Notes: generated by a model from the letters alone, not told the origin. A stretch of 21,288 nt of DNA from an uncultured Mucilaginibacter sp. (GCF_946481715.1 NZ_CAMLOV010000089.1:1-21288); one strand, 5' to 3'; shown: positions 6,103 to 13,293, numbered from the stretch's first letter. Program-made: numbers and translations.

Positions 6103-8079
6103 ATGATTTTCGACCGCAAAAATATCGATAATGACGGTTTAATAACGTTCTATAAGAAATTATTATTGCCGCGGCTGGTTGAAGAAAAAATGCTGATCCT
6201 GCTGAGGCAGGGTAGAATCGGTAAATGGTTCTCGGGCATTGGCCAGGAGGCAATTGCCGTTGGCAGTACCCTGGCCCTGGATGCCGATGAATACATATTG
6301 CCTATGCACCGCAACCTGGGTGTGTTTACGGCGCGCAATATTCCTATCTCCCGCTTAATGGCTCAATGGCAAGGGAAATTATCCGGCTTTACACGCGGCC
6401 GCGACCGTTCCTTTCACTTCGGTACGCAGGAGTATAAGATCATTGGGATGATATCTCACCTTGGGCCGCAAATGGCATTGGCAGATGGCATTGCACTGGC
6501 AGATAAACTGAGCGCGCGTAAAAAAGTCACATTAGTGTATACCGGCGAAGGCGCCACCAGCGAAGGCGATTTCCACGAGGCCGTTAATATTGCTGCCGTT
6601 TGGGATTTGCCGGTTATATTTTTGATAGAGAACAATGGTTACGGGCTATCTACGCCCGTAAACGAGCAATACCGCTGCGAATCACTGTCGGATAGGGCCA
6701 TCGGTTACGGCATTGAAGGGCGCAAGGTTGATGGGAACAATATCCTCGAGGTTTACCATACCATAAACGAATTGGCAAAGAGCATGCGCGAGAGGCCACG
6801 CCCTGTGCTGTTAGAATGCATGACATTTAGGATGCGCGGGCACGAGGAAGCATCGGGCACCAAATACGTGCCACAGGAGTTATTTGAGGAATGGCAGAAA
6901 AAGGACCCGCTTATTAACTTCGAGAAATACCTGCTGGACGAGCAGGTATTACGCCCGGATTGGGTGCCTTACCTGCGCAATGAGTTTGCCAAACTGATTG
7001 ATGCCGAAATAGAAAAGGTATTTAGCGAGCCGGATATTATCCCGCATGTACAAACGGAGATAGACAGTATGTACAGGCTGTACACCATGCCAAAGCAACC
7101 ACCTTACGAGGTATTATCTAACAAGCGCTACATAGATGCTATAAGCGATGGGCTGAGGCAGGGCATGCGCAAATACAACACGCTGGTAATAATGGGTCAG
7201 GATATTGCCGAATACGGTGGCGCATTTAAAATTACCCAAGGCTTTTTAGAAGAATTTGGCAAAGAACGCGTTCGTAACACCCCGATATGCGAATCGGGCA
7301 TTGTAGGTACTGCGATGGGCCTATCCCTTAATGGCTACAAAGCTGTTGTAGAAATGCAGTTTGCCGATTTTGTAACCTGCGGGTTTAACCAAATTATCAA
7401 CAACCTGGCTAAAACTTATTACCGCTGGGGGCAACCTATTGATGTGGTGATACGGATGCCGGCGGGCGGTGGTACAGGCGCAGGCCCATTCCATTCGCAA
7501 ACCAACGAGGCATGGTTTACCAAAACACCGGGATTAAAAGTGGTTTACCCTGCGTTCCCCGATGATGCCAAAGGTTTGCTGATGGCCGCGATAGACGACC
7601 CAAACCCGGTGATGTTTTTTGAGCATAAGGCATTATACCGTAGCATATCCGGCAATGTGCCCGATGACGATTATTATGTGGAGATAGGCAAGGCCAACAT
7701 CGTTCGCCCCGGCACAAAGGCAAGCATTATCACTTACGGTATGGGTGTGCACTGGGCCATTGAATATGCCGAAAAACATCCAGAACATTCTATAGAGATA
7801 CTCGACCTGCGCAGTTTGCAGCCATGGGATAAGGAAGCGGTTATAAAAACGGTAAAGAAGACATCAAAAGTGATGATACTGCACGAAGACACCATGACCA
7901 GCGGTTTCGGCGGGGAAATAGCAGCCTATATCGGCGAGCATTGCTTTAAGTACCTTGATGCCCCGGTAATGCGCTGCGCCAGTCTTGATACTGCCATCCC
8001 TATGAACAAGGCACTCGAAGACCAATTCCTGGCCAAAGCCCGGCTCGAGGAGTGTATGGATGTATTGTTGAAATTTTAA
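6103..8079 (+). CDS. Fused alpha/beta E1 of a 2-oxoacid dehydrogenase complex
   Basis: A 658-residue fusion of E1 alpha (about 1-320) and E1 beta (about 335-658). The alpha half has the thiamine-diphosphate motif GEGATSEGDFHEA starting at residue 148 and the paired Asn at 177-178, the standard spacing. The phosphorylation-loop-like RMRGHEEASGTKYVP is also present. The beta half starts MGQDIAEYGGAFKITQGF; Glu397 in TPICESGIVG is the expected cofactor-activating Glu. C-terminal transketolase-like residues include ILDLRSLQPWDKE and MILHEDTMTSGFGGEIA. It decarboxylates a 2-oxoacid and passes the acyl group to a lipoyl E2. Fusions of this length are common in Bacteroidota and are often annotated as branched-chain 2-oxoacid dehydrogenase. 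Substrate is uncertain, and no E2 or E3 is nearby. Confidence 0.92.
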   Translation: MIFDRKNIDNDGLITFYKKLLLPRLVEEKMLILLRQGRIGKWFSGIGQEAIAVGSTLALDADEYILPMHRNLGVFTARNIPISRLMAQWQGKLSGFTRGRDRSFHFGTQEYKIIGMISHLGPQMALADGIALADKLSARKKVTLVYTGEGATSEGDFHEAVNIAAVWDLPVIFLIENNGYGLSTPVNEQYRCESLSDRAIGYGIEGRKVDGNNILEVYHTINELAKSMRERPRPVLLECMTFRMRGHEEASGTKYVPQELFEEWQKKDPLINFEKYLLDEQVLRPDWVPYLRNEFAKLIDAEIEKVFSEPDIIPHVQTEIDSMYRLYTMPKQPPYEVLSNKRYIDAISDGLRQGMRKYNTLVIMGQDIAEYGGAFKITQGFLEEFGKERVRNTPICESGIVGTAMGLSLNGYKAVVEMQFADFVTCGFNQIINNLAKTYYRWGQPIDVVIRMPAGGGTGAGPFHSQTNEAWFTKTPGLKVVYPAFPDDAKGLLMAAIDDPNPVMFFEHKALYRSISGNVPDDDYYVEIGKANIVRPGTKASIITYGMGVHWAIEYAEKHPEHSIEILDLRSLQPWDKEAVIKTVKKTSKVMILHEDTMTSGFGGEIAAYIGEHCFKYLDAPVMRCASLDTAIPMNKALEDQFLAKARLEECMDVLLKF

Positions 8080-8080
8080 G

Positions 8081-8103
8081 TAACTTAGCATATGCTAACG
8101 TTA
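8081..8103. promoter_or_regulatory. Palindrome centred on the start codon of the zeta-like operon
   Basis: The 14-bp core TTAGCATATGCTAA (8085-8098) is a perfect palindrome. It is extended by TAAC (8081-8084) and GTTA (8100-8103) with one bulged C at 8099. The ATG at 8092 sits at the centre. It could be an operator for autoregulation or an RNA hairpin that hides the start. Confidence 0.55.
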
Positions 8104-8346
8104 GAAGAAATATATCAACTTGACCCGAACCAACGTTACATCGACGAAGGCGCAGGTTGGGGCGCCGAACAAATGCTTAAAGCAGGCATTCCTATTTTCT
8201 ATCGTGATGAACAATACCCCGAAACATTAAAAGGCGAATTTTTTGTCAAAGAACACCCCAATGGAGAAAGGTTTATTGTTCGGAAATATTTAGCAGAAAA
8301 TTTCGAATTGTTAGAGGAAGCCGTAAGGCCTATAAACGCTTTATAA
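8092..8346 (+). CDS. Small unknown protein paired with zeta-like kinase (candidate antitoxin)
   Basis: 84 residues, acidic, with no signal, membrane segment or recognisable DNA-binding motif. Sequence features include MLTLEEIYQLDPNQRYIDEG, AGIPIFYRDE, and a beta-like FFVKEHPNGERFIVRKYL. I do not recognise the family. It starts 12 bases after the E1 stop and its TAA overlaps the ATG of the zeta-like gene by one base, so the two are probably made in step. By position it is a candidate antitoxin, because genes upstream of zeta/PezT toxins often encode the antidote. It does not resemble epsilon or PezA by eye. It could equally be an unrelated partner or a substrate adaptor. Confidence 0.65.
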   Translation: MLTLEEIYQLDPNQRYIDEGAGWGAEQMLKAGIPIFYRDEQYPETLKGEFFVKEHPNGERFIVRKYLAENFELLEEAVRPINAL

Positions 8347-8948
8347 TGCCTGAATTAGTTATTGTTGGTGGCCCTAACGGCTCTGGGAAAACAACCTTGA
8401 CTTCTTTTCTTATCAAACACAAACGAATTAAAACTGCAATTATCAATCCGGATGAGATTGCTTTAAGGCAATTTGGGGATTATCGTTTTCATGTTAAAGC
8501 TGCACGCGTTGCTTTAGATGCCAGGCATTCTGCAATTACTCAAAAAAAAGATTTTGCGTTCGAAACAACCTTTTCAGGCAACTCCGAAATAAGGGACATT
8601 CTTGCTGCAAAATCTGCCGGATATAAGACAATGCTTTATTACGTAACGCTGGAATCTATAATAGATAACATCATACGAGTAAAAGAGCGGACAGACACCG
8701 CCGGCCATGCTGTTCCGAGGGAAGATTTAGTGCGTCGGTATGAGAAAAGCCGCATTAACCTTATAAAAAACATTGCTTTGTTTGACCAGGTGTATCTGTA
8801 CGACAACTCATGGGCAATGAGGTCCAGGGTTGCCATTTTTGCTTCGGGGAAATTATTATGGCTCAATCCCAAACACAAAAATCATTCATTTTACAAAGAG
8901 CTATTGGCCTCCAACAACTCCACCTCCGCCACCGGGCTAAATAAATAA
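8346..8948 (+). CDS. Zeta-toxin-like P-loop kinase (COG4185 type)
   Basis: 200 residues. A Walker A motif GGPNGSGKTT lies at residues 8-17, followed by INPDEIA with Asp36 at the position of the zeta catalytic Asp. FETTFSG (72-78) and the Arg-rich ERTDTAGHAVPREDLVRRYEKSRINL (114-139) match zeta/COG4185 proteins, in which the Arg residues bind ATP phosphates. Zeta toxins phosphorylate UDP-N-acetyl-sugars and block wall synthesis. Many chromosomal COG4185 members have no proven toxicity, so toxin status is inference. Base composition looks more AT-rich than the E1 gene upstream, a possible sign of transfer. The last 58 bases overlap the convergent SprT-like gene. Confidence 0.82.
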   Translation: MPELVIVGGPNGSGKTTLTSFLIKHKRIKTAIINPDEIALRQFGDYRFHVKAARVALDARHSAITQKKDFAFETTFSGNSEIRDILAAKSAGYKTMLYYVTLESIIDNIIRVKERTDTAGHAVPREDLVRRYEKSRINLIKNIALFDQVYLYDNSWAMRSRVAIFASGKLLWLNPKHKNHSFYKELLASNNSTSATGLNK

Positions 8949-9514
8949 ACTCTGCGGCTGCTTACTTCTACGCATTTATAGCGCTTACGCAGTTTTTCTT
9001 CTTTACGGAAGATTCGGCCATCTTTTAGTTTGAACAGAGATTTAATGGGCAGCTTTTCTACCGTATGTACCGATTCCTTTGGCGCGTCGTATTGGCGTAG
9101 GGAGCGGTATAAAGTTAGGTCCGAGCAACTGGAAGCAGCAGGGTTATTAAGATAGTTGGTAATAGCCGTCTTAATATCCGACGGGAAAACATCCTTCTCA
9201 AAGAAGGGCTGCATCATTTTTTTAAAGTTGGCCTTCCATTCGCTGCCATGTGGTTTTGCTTTGTGTTTATGCTCGTTCCAGGTATGCAGGTGCGCAAATT
9301 CGTGCACGGTAGTTACCAGGAATGCATAAGGGTTCAAATCAAAATTAACGGAGATGCGGTGGCCTTTGCCATCGTGGGGCGCGCGGTAATCGCCGAATTT
9401 AGTGCCGCGGTTGCGCGAAATTTTGAATTCGCATTTAAAGTAATCTATCCAGCGGCCAATTAAGGGTGCCGCATCCGGCGGAAGATACTTCTCTAAAATT
9501 TTTACTTTATCCAA
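8891..9514 (-). CDS. SprT-like zinc metalloprotein (TTG start)
   Basis: 207 residues. The zinc motif HEFAHLHTW gives His71, Glu72 and His75, and His89 in KPHGSEWK is the likely third ligand, the SprT-like arrangement. Upstream FKISRNRGTKFGDYRAPHDGKGHRISVN also matches SprT family organisation. The C-terminal Cys zinc ribbon of E. coli SprT is not present. Such proteins are linked to proteolysis or DNA-protein crosslink repair; function here is uncertain. The start codon is TTG at 9514: an in-frame TAA lies two codons upstream, and the first internal Met is residue 100. AGAGG sits six bases before the TTG, and an exact promoter lies at 9530-9559. The 3' end overlaps the zeta-like gene by 58 bases. 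Confidence 0.85.
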   Translation of the reverse strand: MDKVKILEKYLPPDAAPLIGRWIDYFKCEFKISRNRGTKFGDYRAPHDGKGHRISVNFDLNPYAFLVTTVHEFAHLHTWNEHKHKAKPHGSEWKANFKKMMQPFFEKDVFPSDIKTAITNYLNNPAASSCSDLTLYRSLRQYDAPKESVHTVEKLPIKSLFKLKDGRIFRKEEKLRKRYKCVEVSSRRVYLFSPVAEVELLEANSSL

Positions 9515-9529
9515 TTGTTACCTCTGTAT

Positions 9530-9559
9530 CAAAGATAAGGTTTTCAATTTGCCGTCAAT
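9530..9559 (-). promoter_or_regulatory. Promoter of the SprT-like gene
   Basis: On the minus strand TATCTTTG (9530-9537) matches TAnnTTTG exactly, and ATTG (9556-9559) lies 18 bases upstream as the -33 element. The predicted leader is only about 10 bases and contains AGAGG ahead of the TTG start. The -33 element overlaps the stop codon of the upstream 79-residue gene. Confidence 0.65.
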
Positions 9560-9794
9560 AATCCTCCGGCGCATATAATGTTGGCGGATTGTCAAAACCA
9601 TCCCAATAAACCCATAACCGGCCGCAGTTGTCACATTTTAGGAACGAACGCATTTGCATGTAAAGTTCTTCGCTATCAATTCGCCCATGAAGCTTATCGT
9701 ATTTTGTATCGGAGATAAATATCCATTCAAGTGGATTTGGAATGTCCCCGCTGATCCTTATAACGCTTTCGCATTTACATAAAAACTTGCCCAT
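9555..9794 (-). CDS. Small protein with CxC and CxxC motifs, downstream of feoB
   Basis: 79 residues, MGKFLCKCESVIRISGD at the start and FLKCDNCGRLWVYWDGFDN near the end. Cys6/Cys8 and Cys54/Cys57 could form one zinc-ribbon or rubredoxin-like metal site. There is no signal peptide or membrane segment. I do not recognise the family. It begins 38 bases after the feoB stop on the same strand, so it may be a third gene of the feo operon, but a possible promoter of its own lies at 9811-9842. A role like FeoC (small, Cys-bearing feo accessory) is a speculation from position; the sequence does not look like the FeoC winged helix. Confidence 0.7.
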   Translation of the reverse strand: MGKFLCKCESVIRISGDIPNPLEWIFISDTKYDKLHGRIDSEELYMQMRSFLKCDNCGRLWVYWDGFDNPPTLYAPEDY

Positions 9795-9810
9795 TTACGC
9801 CTTGTATATA

Positions 9811-9842
9811 CGAATGTAAAAAACAAAGCGCATTACTTCAAT
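9811..9842 (-). promoter_or_regulatory. Possible promoter of the small CxC/CxxC gene
   Basis: On the minus strand TACATTCG (9811-9818) is one base off TAnnTTTG, with ATTG (9839-9842) 20 bases upstream, overlapping the end of feoB. It would allow transcription independent of feoAB. Confidence 0.35.
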
Positions 9843-11944
9843 AAATGGTAAACCAAAAATGCGGCCCCATAAGCCAACAGAGTCATATAAGCAAACTGCG
9901 CGGCGGGCCAGCGCCAGTCTTTGGTTTCGCGGTAAACTACGGCTACGGTGCTGGCGCACTGCATAGCAAAAGCATAAAACATCATTAGCGAAAATGCTAC
10001 CGCCAGGGTAAATACAGGGCTGCCATCCGGGTTCCTGGCGTTGCGCATTTTTTGTTGAACCGATTCTATCTTATCGGCATCACCGTCTACACTGTAAATA
10101 GTTGCCATGGTGCCTACAAATACTTCCCTCGCGGCAAAAGACGTTATCAAAGCAATACCTATTTTCCAATCAAACCCAATAGGTTTTATAACCGGCTCTA
10201 TTACGTGGCCTAAAACGCCGGCATAAGAGTTCTCCAGCTTTTCGGTAGCAATAACCCGGGCAAGGCTATCGGGTTTCATACTTTGGGCGTATTGCGGTTG
10301 GCTATATTTGGCATCGATGTTTTTAAACCTGTCGCCCGGGCCGTAGGAGGACAGCACCCAAAGTATAATGGATACGGCAATAATTACCTTCCCGGCTTCC
10401 AGTACAAAGGTTTTAGCCCTATCGTACATCGAGAATAAAACATTGTTCCACCTTGGCATACGGTAAACCGGCAGCTCCATTATAAAGTAGCCCCGCTCGC
10501 GCGATTTTAAAATAAATTTCATCACCCATGCCACAATAACCGCCGATAAAAGGCTAAGGATATACATGCCTGTAAGTGCAAGCCCCTGTAAATTAAATAT
10601 CCACCAAACGTTGCGGTTAGGGACTACCAGGGCTATCAGCAAAGTATAAACAGGCAATCGTGCGGAACATGCCACCAGCGGCGTAACCATTATGGTGATC
10701 ATCCTGTCCTTCCAGTTCTCAATGGTGCGGGTACTCATAATAGAGGGTACGGCACAGGCAAAACCGCCGATAAGTGGTACAACCGATTTTCCGTTCAATC
10801 CTACCTTGCGCATGATCTTATCCATCATAAAGGTAACCCGCGACATATACCCGGTATCTTCCAGTATGGAGATAAATGCAAACAATATGGCTATCTGCGG
10901 GATGAAAACCAGCACGCCGCTTAGGCCGGCAACAACGCCGTCTACAAGCAGGTCGGTTAATGGGCCGGCAGGCAAAATATCACGAAGCCCGCCTTGTATC
11001 AGTACAAAAAGGTTTTCGATGAGCGACATAGGGTACTCCGACCAGGCAAATATCGACTGGAACATAAACAACAGTATCCCCATGAAGATAATAAAGCCAA
11101 AAACGCGGTGCGTAAGTACCTTGTCTATTTTATTGCTGTGGCTCTCATCATGCGCCGTTACGGGCGTTTTAACCGTATCGTATAAAACATCGTTGATGTA
11201 ATTGTAGCGGGCTATTGTCTCCGTGGCCTGCGCTTTTTGTGAATGGAAAGAATGTTCCTTTTCCAGTTCCTCTATCCGCTCGCTTTCGGCAGGCGTTAAA
11301 AACTTTAAGGTTTCGTGCTGATGGGCTAATTGGAGCGCAAAGTATGGATTATCGGTATTGATCTCGCTGCAAATACTTGCTATCAGCCCCGGTGCGATGG
11401 TTGTTACATCAATACTGTCTTCCTGTAAAGCAAATTTATTGGCGAAAGATATGGCCGTTTTTAACTCGTTTATCCCCTCCAGCTTTCTCGCCGAGATGGG
11501 CACCACCGGTACCCCCAGTTTTTTAGCCAGCAGATTTATATCGATAGCAACGCCGCCCTTTTTGGCCAGGTCTATCATGTTAAGGGCAATAACAACAGGA
11601 ATTTTCAGGTCGGCAACCTGGGTGTATAGCAGCAGGTTCCTTTTGAGGTTGGTAGCATCAAGTATAACTACTACCAGGTCTGGCGTAAGTACGGTATCCT
11701 TTTCTGCCAATACCGAGAATACGATGGATTCATCACGGCTTTTGGGGTAGAGGCTGTAAGTTCCGGGAAGGTCTATGATCTCGGCGCTACGGCCATCGGG
11801 TAATTGAGAATAGCCAACTTTCTTGTCGACAGTAACACCCGGAAAGTTTCCTATTTTTTGGTTTAAGCCTGTTAATGCGTTGAAAAGGGTTGATTTACCG
11901 GTATTTGGGTTACCTACAAGTGCTACTCTTATATCAGCTTTCAA
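9833..11944 (-). CDS. feoB: Ferrous iron transporter FeoB
   Basis: 703 residues, normal FeoB length. The N-terminal G domain has G1 GNPNTGKST (11-19), G2 region PGVTVD (35-40), G3 DLPGT (58-62) and G4 NMID (122-125). After a helical spacer (about 165-265) the membrane part (about 280-700) contains two gate regions, including GGFACAVPSIMSTRTIENWKDRM and a second with ITSFAAREVFVGTMATIY. FeoB imports Fe(II) across the inner membrane with GTP/nucleotide binding by the G domain. It lies 13 bases after feoA, clearly one operon, and is followed by a small Cys-motif gene. Nothing looks broken. Confidence 0.97.
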   Translation of the reverse strand: MKADIRVALVGNPNTGKSTLFNALTGLNQKIGNFPGVTVDKKVGYSQLPDGRSAEIIDLPGTYSLYPKSRDESIVFSVLAEKDTVLTPDLVVVILDATNLKRNLLLYTQVADLKIPVVIALNMIDLAKKGGVAIDINLLAKKLGVPVVPISARKLEGINELKTAISFANKFALQEDSIDVTTIAPGLIASICSEINTDNPYFALQLAHQHETLKFLTPAESERIEELEKEHSFHSQKAQATETIARYNYINDVLYDTVKTPVTAHDESHSNKIDKVLTHRVFGFIIFMGILLFMFQSIFAWSEYPMSLIENLFVLIQGGLRDILPAGPLTDLLVDGVVAGLSGVLVFIPQIAILFAFISILEDTGYMSRVTFMMDKIMRKVGLNGKSVVPLIGGFACAVPSIMSTRTIENWKDRMITIMVTPLVACSARLPVYTLLIALVVPNRNVWWIFNLQGLALTGMYILSLLSAVIVAWVMKFILKSRERGYFIMELPVYRMPRWNNVLFSMYDRAKTFVLEAGKVIIAVSIILWVLSSYGPGDRFKNIDAKYSQPQYAQSMKPDSLARVIATEKLENSYAGVLGHVIEPVIKPIGFDWKIGIALITSFAAREVFVGTMATIYSVDGDADKIESVQQKMRNARNPDGSPVFTLAVAFSLMMFYAFAMQCASTVAVVYRETKDWRWPAAQFAYMTLLAYGAAFLVYHLLK

Positions 11945-11957
11945 TGGCTACAATGTA

Positions 11958-12179
11958 CTATTGCAAAATAATGGTTGATGCCTCAAACTTACGCAGGCTA
12001 AGCTGATAGCCTGATACGTGTATCGCTATCGGATCGCCGAGGGGTGCAATGCGCGATACCCGTACTTCTTCGCCGGGCAGGCAACCCATTTCCATCAACT
12101 TAACAGACATCTCCAGATCGGTAAATTCTTTTACTATCCCGGTTTCTCCTATTTCAAGCTGTGAAAGTGTCATTTGCAT
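11958..12179 (-). CDS. feoA: FeoA, SH3-like ferrous iron uptake protein
   Basis: 73 residues (71 if the second Met is used at 12173). MTLSQLEIGETGIVKEF, LMEMGCLPGEEVRVSRIAPLGDPIAIHVSGYQLSLRKFEA is a textbook FeoA, a cytoplasmic SH3-fold protein needed for FeoB activity. It is the first gene of feoAB. The predicted transcription start is only about 5-12 bases upstream of the two ATG candidates, so the leader is very short, and no Shine-Dalgarno is seen. A perfect inverted repeat spans promoter to start codon. Confidence 0.95.
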   Translation of the reverse strand: MQMTLSQLEIGETGIVKEFTDLEMSVKLMEMGCLPGEEVRVSRIAPLGDPIAIHVSGYQLSLRKFEASTIILQ

Positions 12180-12196
12180 TTATTTGTATGCAAATG
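12171..12196. promoter_or_regulatory. Candidate operator at the feoA promoter/start
   Basis: CATTTGCAT (12171-12179) and ATGCAAATG (12188-12196) are perfect 9-bp inverted arms with an 8-base spacer. One arm overlaps the -7 element, the other covers the feoA start codons. The promoter-side arm lies at or before the predicted transcription start, so the repeat probably acts as DNA, as a binding site for a repressor. A metal-responsive regulator is plausible given the operon, but it does not match the classic Fur box by eye. Confidence 0.55.
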
Positions 12197-12221
12197 TATG
12201 GTTATTTATACTAAATCCAAA
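12191..12221 (-). promoter_or_regulatory. feoAB promoter
   Basis: On the minus strand TTTG (12218-12221), exactly 19 bases, then TACATTTG (12191-12198): an ideal Bacteroidota -33/-7 pair. Start of transcription is predicted near 12184-12186. Confidence 0.75.
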
Positions 12222-12251
12222 TAAGATTAGTGGGAATTTTTAAGAAATTGC

Positions 12252-12386
12252 TTACACATTGTAAACTTTGGGTTCGGTTTTCTTCATCCCAAAATGCGGG
12301 CAGTTACAGTCCTTTTTAAAAATGCCGCATGAGGATGCCACGGCAGCCACAACAAGGGCGATGAACAACATTTTAATTGTTTTCAT
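12252..12386 (-). CDS. 44-residue Cys-rich small lipoprotein
   Basis: The reverse strand reads from ATG 12386 to TAA 12252-12254. The peptide starts MKTIKMLFIALVVAAVASSC, a clear lipoprotein signal with Cys20 as lipidation site. The mature part is only 25 residues, GIFKKDCNCPHFG then a Lys/Pro-containing tail ending YNV, with Cys27 and Cys29 in a CxC pair. It overlaps the end of the VanZ-like gene by 14 bases and so forms the third member of gcvH-vanZ-lipoprotein. I believe similar tiny CxCPxF lipoproteins occur in related genomes but cannot confirm it here. No function is known; metal or thiol binding is a guess from the Cys pair. Confidence 0.75.
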   Translation of the reverse strand: MKTIKMLFIALVVAAVASSCGIFKKDCNCPHFGMKKTEPKVYNV

Positions 12387-12768
12387 AATTAATAGCGTTA
12401 GCTGTTACCAAAACACTAAATATACCCATGCAAGCACCAACCGTATCAGCAAATAGGTCGGCCGGCTCGCCACTGCGCCAGGTAAAAACATACATCTGCA
12501 ACACTTCTATCAGCGCACCATAGCTTATCAGTACAATGGTATTTATTACAGCTATTTCAATGCGCAGTCCGCGGGTTTTATATTTACGTATACTGCCATA
12601 ACAATAAAACACCGCAAGCACAAAAAACAAACCACAATGCGTTATTTTATCAAACCCGGGGAAAAACAATGGCGCCGAAGCAATATTCCCCATAGGCAGG
12701 CTGCATATCGCCAAAATAAATAAGGCCCACAAGATAGCGGGCCAATAATGCTTTAAGCGTTTATTCAT
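12373..12768 (-). CDS. VanZ-family membrane protein
   Basis: 131 residues with about four membrane segments: WPAILWALFILAICSLP at the start, GLFFVLAVFYCYG, IAVINTIVLISYGALIEVLQ and a last one with ACMGIFSVLVTANA. The order of FPGFDKITHCGLFF, YGALIEVLQ and EPADLFADTVGACMG is typical of VanZ-like proteins. VanZ itself gives low-level teicoplanin resistance, but most family members have no known role, and resistance should not be assumed. Its ATG overlaps the gcvH stop by one base, and its end overlaps the small lipoprotein gene by 14 bases. Confidence 0.88.
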   Translation of the reverse strand: MNKRLKHYWPAILWALFILAICSLPMGNIASAPLFFPGFDKITHCGLFFVLAVFYCYGSIRKYKTRGLRIEIAVINTIVLISYGALIEVLQMYVFTWRSGEPADLFADTVGACMGIFSVLVTANAINYENN

Positions 12769-13148
12769 TAGGCGCCTATAACGCTTTTGTAATCGTCGGC
12801 AGACAATAAAGTTTCCGCATCAGCAGCATCCGTAAGGCTGATCTTTACCATCCAGCCATCGCCATAAGGGTCTGTATTTACCAACTCGGGCTGGCTATCC
12901 AGTAACGGGTTTATCTCTAAAACCTTCCCATCAAGCGGCATAAACAAGTCTGATACTGTTTTTACGGCTTCAACCGTACCAAAAACTTCTTCTTTGGCAA
13001 CATCCTGCCCTACGGTATTAATATCAACGTAAACAATATCGCCCAGTTCGCCCTGTGCAAATTCGGTAATACCAATGGTAGCTGTGTCACCATCAACGCG
13101 AATCCACTCGTGGTCTTTTGTATATTTTAGTTCGGCAGGAAAATTCAT
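12768..13148 (-). CDS. gcvH: Glycine cleavage system H protein
   Basis: 126 residues, normal length. It begins [41 protein letters not shown], and [16 protein letters not shown] carries the lipoylated Lys63. GcvH shuttles the aminomethyl group between the P, T and L proteins; it can also serve as a lipoyl donor in some bacteria. No gcvP or gcvT is in the window. It is the first gene of an overlapping trio with a VanZ-like gene and a tiny lipoprotein, with a good promoter at 13170-13200. Confidence 0.96.
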   Translation of the reverse strand: MNFPAELKYTKDHEWIRVDGDTATIGITEFAQGELGDIVYVDINTVGQDVAKEEVFGTVEAVKTVSDLFMPLDGKVLEINPLLDSQPELVNTDPYGDGWMVKISLTDAADAETLLSADDYKSVIGA

Positions 13149-13169
13149 GTCTGTTTAATTTTATGTGTT

Positions 13170-13200
13170 CAAAAATAATAAAACTTTAAGGGATAACAAT
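13170..13200 (-). promoter_or_regulatory. gcvH operon promoter
   Basis: On the minus strand ATTG (13197-13200), 19 bases, then TATTTTTG (13170-13177), matching TAnnTTTG. Start is expected near 13164, leaving a leader of about 16 bases. Confidence 0.65.
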
Positions 13201-13293
13201 AACATAGGCAATTTTAAAGCCGCACAATAACATTCAATTAAAACCAATCAGCAGAAAATATGTTAACTATAAAAACAAAAAATAACCTACAAA

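Noticed and set aside
9555..9794. FeoC
   Set aside because: Position fits, but there is no winged-helix-like sequence and the CxC/CxxC pattern differs from FeoC.
10692..11201. 169-residue plus-strand frame inside feoB
   Set aside because: feoB is a clear intact protein on the minus strand; the plus-strand product is a low-complexity shadow.
12184..12251. Classic Fur box upstream of feoA
   Set aside because: No match to the GATAATGATAATCATTATC type was found; only the 9-8-9 inverted repeat is supported.
12373..12768. Glycopeptide resistance gene
   Set aside because: Only general VanZ-family similarity is seen and no other van genes are present; the context is gcvH.
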